NCBI GenBank assembly: GCA_025999455.1
Contig: AP024683.1
Location: forward strand, 3,102,451 to 3,166,450
Direction: 5' to 3'
DNA length: 64,000 nt
Source of the DNA: Geminicoccaceae bacterium
GTDB taxonomy: Bacteria > Pseudomonadota > Alphaproteobacteria > Geminicoccales > Geminicoccaceae
Part shown: piece after piece, positions 60,792 to 64,000 of the stretch
Position numbering within the stretch: the first letter of the stretch is position 1
Layout: every line of letters starts with the position of its first letter
Translations under genes and position numbers: made by a program
The notes under the pieces: generated by a model
Told to the model about the DNA's origin: nothing
Databases searched by the model: none
The model's input: the letters and a program-made list of their open reading frames with translations, nothing else

Positions 60792-61733
60792 ATGCAGCTT
60801 CCCGATCCACCGGCGAGCGGGCCGGGCCGCGACATCGTCGACCAGCTGATCGCCGAGCGGGCGCCGAAATTGGTCGCGAGCCCTTTCGGCCGCTGGCTGC
60901 TCCGACGGGTCCTGTGTCCGATCCTCGCCTACCGCGAGGCGGTGGCGCTCGCCGAGCTGGTCCGATCGATGCCCGGCCGGGCGATCTTCCGGCTGCTCGA
61001 AGAGCTGCTCGAGATCCGCACCCGGGTGAGCGGCCTGGAGCACGTCCCGGCGAAGGGCCCCGTGATCCTGGTCGGCAACCATCCGACCGGTCTCGCCGAC
61101 GGCATCGCGGTCGCCGCCGCCCTGCGCGACCGGCGCGACGACCTCTGGTTCCTCGCCGACGCCGACGCGCTCCGGGTCGCGCCGGGGCTCGCCCAGATCG
61201 TCGTGCCGGTCGAGTGGGTGCAGGCCGAACGCAGCCGCGCCGAGGCGCGCGAGCTCCTGGCCGCGGTCGGCCGGTTGCTGGACGAAGGCCGCGCCCTCGT
61301 CATCTTCCCCGCCGGCCGCATTTCCTATCCGACCTGGCGCGGTCTCACCGAACGGCCTCGGCAACCGGCCGCGGTCGGCCTCGCCCGGCGGTTCTCCGTG
61401 CCGATCGTGTCGATGCGGTTGCGGGCCCGGAATTCGACGCTGTTCCACCTCTTTTCGCAGGTGAGCCGAGAGCTGCGCGACATTACCCTGTTCCACGAGC
61501 TCCTCGACAAGCGCGGGCGCACCTTCGACCTGCAGCTCGCGGCCCCGCTCGACCGGACCGAAACTGCGGGCGAGCCGCTCGAGGTGGCGGTTCGTTTGCA
61601 ACGCTTCGTCGAACGCAGCCTGCGCGATCGGGGGCTCCTCCGCCCTCCACCCTCCGGACCGAGCAACCGCGGCGGCGCCCGTGCAGCCGCGGTCGAGCCG
61701 CCGGCGACCGCCCTCCGGCCCGGGGCGCTCTGA
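60792..61733 (+). CDS. PlsC-like glycerolipid acyltransferase
   Basis: A 313-residue acyltransferase: the substrate motif VGNHPTGLADGIAV (NHPxG..DG), and later FPAGRISYPTWRG (catalytic-fold motif FPxGR). This variant is found in hemolysin/OlsA-like enzymes. ATG at 60792 chosen; earlier starts at 60708 lack conservation. A tail of ~25 residues is proline- and alanine-rich. Acceptor lipid unknown. Confidence 0.82.
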   Translation: MQLPDPPASGPGRDIVDQLIAERAPKLVASPFGRWLLRRVLCPILAYREAVALAELVRSMPGRAIFRLLEELLEIRTRVSGLEHVPAKGPVILVGNHPTGLADGIAVAAALRDRRDDLWFLADADALRVAPGLAQIVVPVEWVQAERSRAEARELLAAVGRLLDEGRALVIFPAGRISYPTWRGLTERPRQPAAVGLARRFSVPIVSMRLRARNSTLFHLFSQVSRELRDITLFHELLDKRGRTFDLQLAAPLDRTETAGEPLEVAVRLQRFVERSLRDRGLLRPPPSGPSNRGGARAAAVEPPATALRPGAL

Positions 61734-62340
61734 AAACCGAGCCCGGGTCCGAACGGGCAGCGACCTGCCTCCCGCCCCCGGGCCGCCGCGCCGTGCCCCG
61801 GCGAGACCGGCGAGCCGGCCCGACCGATCGAGCGCGTCCGCGGCGACTCGCGCGCGTTTTTCGGGTCTCATGCGAGCGAGACCAGCTATCGTCGACCGGC
61901 CGAGGCTCGCCGGCTCGGTCTCGACGCGGGGTCGGCGTCCCGCGGGACGAAGGTGGGGCAGCCGGCCACCACCCTCGAGGGTCGGCGGGCGGTATCCCGC
62001 CCGGTTCGAAGACGCGTGGGCGCAAGTCCCGAGCACGACGCGCCGCCGACGAGGATCGGTGTTGCGGCCCGCATCTCGGGAACGACGCACGACGCTCGCC
62101 CCGAGACGGCGTGCGGCGAGCCGCATGGCGGCGCCGAAGCGCGGGGCGAGCGAGGTAGCCGGGTTGCGGCCACGCCGCTCGTACCGGAACGCCACGAACG
62201 AGCGCGGTCGGTCAAGTTGCGACGAATCTTCGTCGACATCGCCGCGTTTCCCTCGTCGAGCCACGCGCGCCCGTCCCGCCTCGGCGGTCCCGATCGTCTC
62301 GCCGCCGACGCGACCCGCCCACTCGCCACGCCCTTCTCGC
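61734..62340. other. 607-base stretch without a recognisable gene
   Basis: Open frames exist on both strands because of high GC, but none has a recognised family, a good ribosome site or a coherent composition. GC-rich inverted repeats such as GGGCGGTATCCCGCCC (61987-62002) could fold. Either a noncoding RNA, a decayed gene or plain spacer; I see nothing decisive. Confidence 0.5.
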
Positions 62341-63930
62341 TCACCGGCGCCGCCAGGCCTGAACGAGCGCGTCGAGGAGGGCCGTTGGGTCGGCCTGCTC
62401 TCGCCACGCGGCGCTGAAGGACGGTGTGGCGCCGCGCGGTCGACGCTCGGGTGGGAGTTCGGGAAAGCGCACGCGGAGCGGGATCGGTACGGCTTGGCCG
62501 AGGACGATCGCCTCGCCGTCACCGAGCGAGGGCAAGAAGTCGAGCAGACCGTTGGCGTCGTCGCGCAGGAGTGCTTGCACGAGATCTTGGTCCTGCGGGC
62601 TCGTGATCCGGAACGCGAAGACCGTGTTGCACTGGGAAAGAACGGAAGGCTCGAGATCGCTCGGCCGCTGAGTCACGACCCCGAGGGCCACGCCGTGCTT
62701 GCGGCCCTCCTTCGCGATCCGCCCCATGGCGATGCGGGTAGGCAAAAAGCCGCGGCCGGCATCGGCCGGGGCGTAGCGGTGCGCCTCTTCGCAGACGATC
62801 AGGATCGGCAGCCGACCGCCGCTCCAATAAGCCAGATCGAAGGCGAGCCGCAGGACCAAGGAGACGACGACGCTCAACACCTCGTTCGGGATGCCCGACA
62901 GGTCGAGGATCGTCACGGGACGCCCCGCCGCCGGGATGCGGAACAAGGCGGCCAGGGTCTTGGCCATCGTGTCGTGCACGGCGATGCCACCGAACATGAA
63001 GGCGAAGCGCGGGTCGCGGGCGAGCGCGGTGAGCCGCGCCCGCAGCCAGCGATAGGGCGCGGAGCTTTCGGTCTTGTCGAGCCGGCCCTGGGCCTCGTCG
63101 ATGACCCGCTCGAGATCGGCCAGGCGGTAGGGAACCGGGGTGTCGATCGTCGCGACGACGTCGCCGCCCCGGGGATCGCGGTAGAGCCGCTTGGCCTTCG
63201 GCACGAGGTCGACCAAGAGCTCGGCCGCCTGCCGCGCCGGCCCCTCGGCGTGCCCGCCACACACCACCTCGACGAGCTCGTCGCCGGTCAAGAGCCAATG
63301 AGGCAGATGGAGGGTCTCGGGACCGAGCAGGACGGCTTCCCGCGCGAAAGCGGCGCCGTATTCGCCGTGTGGGTCGAGGATCAGCACGTGCGCCTCGGGA
63401 TGGGCGGCGACGAGTCCGTGCAACAGCGCCGCGACGGCACAGGACTTGCCGCAGCCGGTCGAGCCGATGACGGCGAAATGGCGGCCGAGCAGCGCATCGG
63501 GATCGATCTCGACGGCCACCGGCCGGTCCTCGGCGGTCGGGTGGAGCCGGCCGATCGCCAGACCCCGGTCGCGGGCGGCGCCGTAGAGGCGCTCGAGATC
63601 GTCGCCGCCGGCCGCCACGACCTCGTCACCGAGCGCCGGATAAGCGCTGAGCCCACGACGGAAGGGGCCTACGCTGCCGTCGGGCCGGCGGGCACATTCG
63701 CCCAGGAGCACGAGCTCGAGGAGCCGGATCTCGTCTTCGCTCCCCGGGAGAGGTACCGATAGCCCGGAGACGAGCCCGAAAGCCAGCGTCCGCGGCAAAC
63801 GGATCTTGACGAGGTGACCTTTCTCGACCCGCGCTTCGCCCGTGTCCCCGGCGGACGCGCGATCGAGCGTTGCCACGACCTGCGCGCCCGACACCGCGAC
63901 GACCTTGCCGATCACCGGACCGCTCGGCAC
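62341..63930 (-). CDS. HerA-like ATPase (DUF87/HAS-barrel)
   Basis: A 529-residue protein. An N-terminal HAS-barrel (residues ~1-140) precedes the HerA-FtsK ATPase: Walker A GSTGCGKS (156-163), Walker B LPILIVCEEAH, and arginine-finger region in HGVALGVVTQRPSDLEPSVLSQ. HerA forms a hexameric DNA translocase, usually with NurA nuclease or a Sir2-like partner. GTG at 63930. No partner is visible downstream, and upstream is outside the window after 64000. Confidence 0.88.
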   Translation of the reverse strand: MPSGPVIGKVVAVSGAQVVATLDRASAGDTGEARVEKGHLVKIRLPRTLAFGLVSGLSVPLPGSEDEIRLLELVLLGECARRPDGSVGPFRRGLSAYPALGDEVVAAGGDDLERLYGAARDRGLAIGRLHPTAEDRPVAVEIDPDALLGRHFAVIGSTGCGKSCAVAALLHGLVAAHPEAHVLILDPHGEYGAAFAREAVLLGPETLHLPHWLLTGDELVEVVCGGHAEGPARQAAELLVDLVPKAKRLYRDPRGGDVVATIDTPVPYRLADLERVIDEAQGRLDKTESSAPYRWLRARLTALARDPRFAFMFGGIAVHDTMAKTLAALFRIPAAGRPVTILDLSGIPNEVLSVVVSLVLRLAFDLAYWSGGRLPILIVCEEAHRYAPADAGRGFLPTRIAMGRIAKEGRKHGVALGVVTQRPSDLEPSVLSQCNTVFAFRITSPQDQDLVQALLRDDANGLLDFLPSLGDGEAIVLGQAVPIPLRVRFPELPPERRPRGATPSFSAAWREQADPTALLDALVQAWRRR

Positions 63931-63962
63931 GACGACCTCCGCCTCGCACTCGCGTTTCCCCG

Positions 63963-63970
63963 CTCCTAGC
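63963..63970 (-). promoter_or_regulatory. GCTAGGAG -10-like box of the HerA gene
   Basis: GCTAGGAG on the minus strand (63970-63963), 32 bases before the GTG. Part of the GCTAGG-type boxes seen before other genes. GTCAAC upstream is a weak candidate -35. Confidence 0.35.
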
Positions 63971-64000
63971 AGGCGAAAGTTGACGGAGGGTTAAGGAAAC

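Noticed and set aside
61734-62340. SRP RNA, 6S RNA or tmRNA in the gap
   Set aside because: None of their conserved core sequences could be found by eye.

Overview
This 64-kb window has very high GC content and looks like a piece of alphaproteobacterial chromosome, probably Rhodospirillales/Geminicoccales-like. That placement is inferred from gene content and order: tRNA-Leu(UAG)-tig-clpP-clpX-lon, yggT next to folD, a Tat-exported TRAP receptor, and archease with RtcB. No rRNA, phage, integrase, insertion sequence or CRISPR array was seen. Genes are tightly packed, often with 4-base ATGA/GTGA/TTGA overlaps, and GTG or TTG starts are common.

Region 1 (1-5.2 kb): the 3' end of an NHL/sorbosone-dehydrogenase-like beta-propeller gene, then a leftward array of an amidohydrolase and two tandem toxin-antitoxin modules (MazF-type and HepT/MntA-type), then rightward rimO. 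Region 2 (5.2-19.3 kb): a complete but rearranged set of ebo genes. eboD-eboE-eboC run rightward. A secreted sugar dehydrogenase, a cytochrome c and a secreted subtilase follow, then eboA-eboB. On the opposite strand eboF sits in an operon GH31 glycosidase-lipocalin-eboF-idi. This is the strongest candidate for a poorly understood pathway here.

Region 3 (19.4-27.2 kb): the protein quality-control block lon, a CaCA exchanger, clpX, clpP, tig and tRNA-Leu, with a divergent CBS-domain gene. Region 4 (27.2-35.3 kb): a lone secretin, an acyl-CoA dehydrogenase/kinase operon, a Uma2 nuclease-like gene, a copper-binding HMA protein, folD, yggT and tRNA-Ala(CGC). Region 5 (35.4-39.4 kb): a BLUF photoreceptor with a cysteine cluster and a B12-binding-like domain, then ubiD-inositol monophosphatase-GDCCVxC protein.

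Region 6 (39.4-46.5 kb), all leftward: a fused molybdopterin-binding/nucleotidyltransferase, sufS, sufU, and a kynureninase homologue that lacks the PLP lysine, then a PedC-type ABC exporter operon. Region 7 (46.5-54.8 kb): two back-to-back SLC13/TrkA-C transporters, an MBL-fold lipoprotein, a hibernation factor fused to a cold-shock domain, rtcB, archease and an SDR. Region 8 (54.9-64 kb): a TRAP transporter operon with an amidase, an agmatinase-family hydrolase, an acyltransferase, a 600-base stretch with no recognisable gene, and a HerA-like ATPase.
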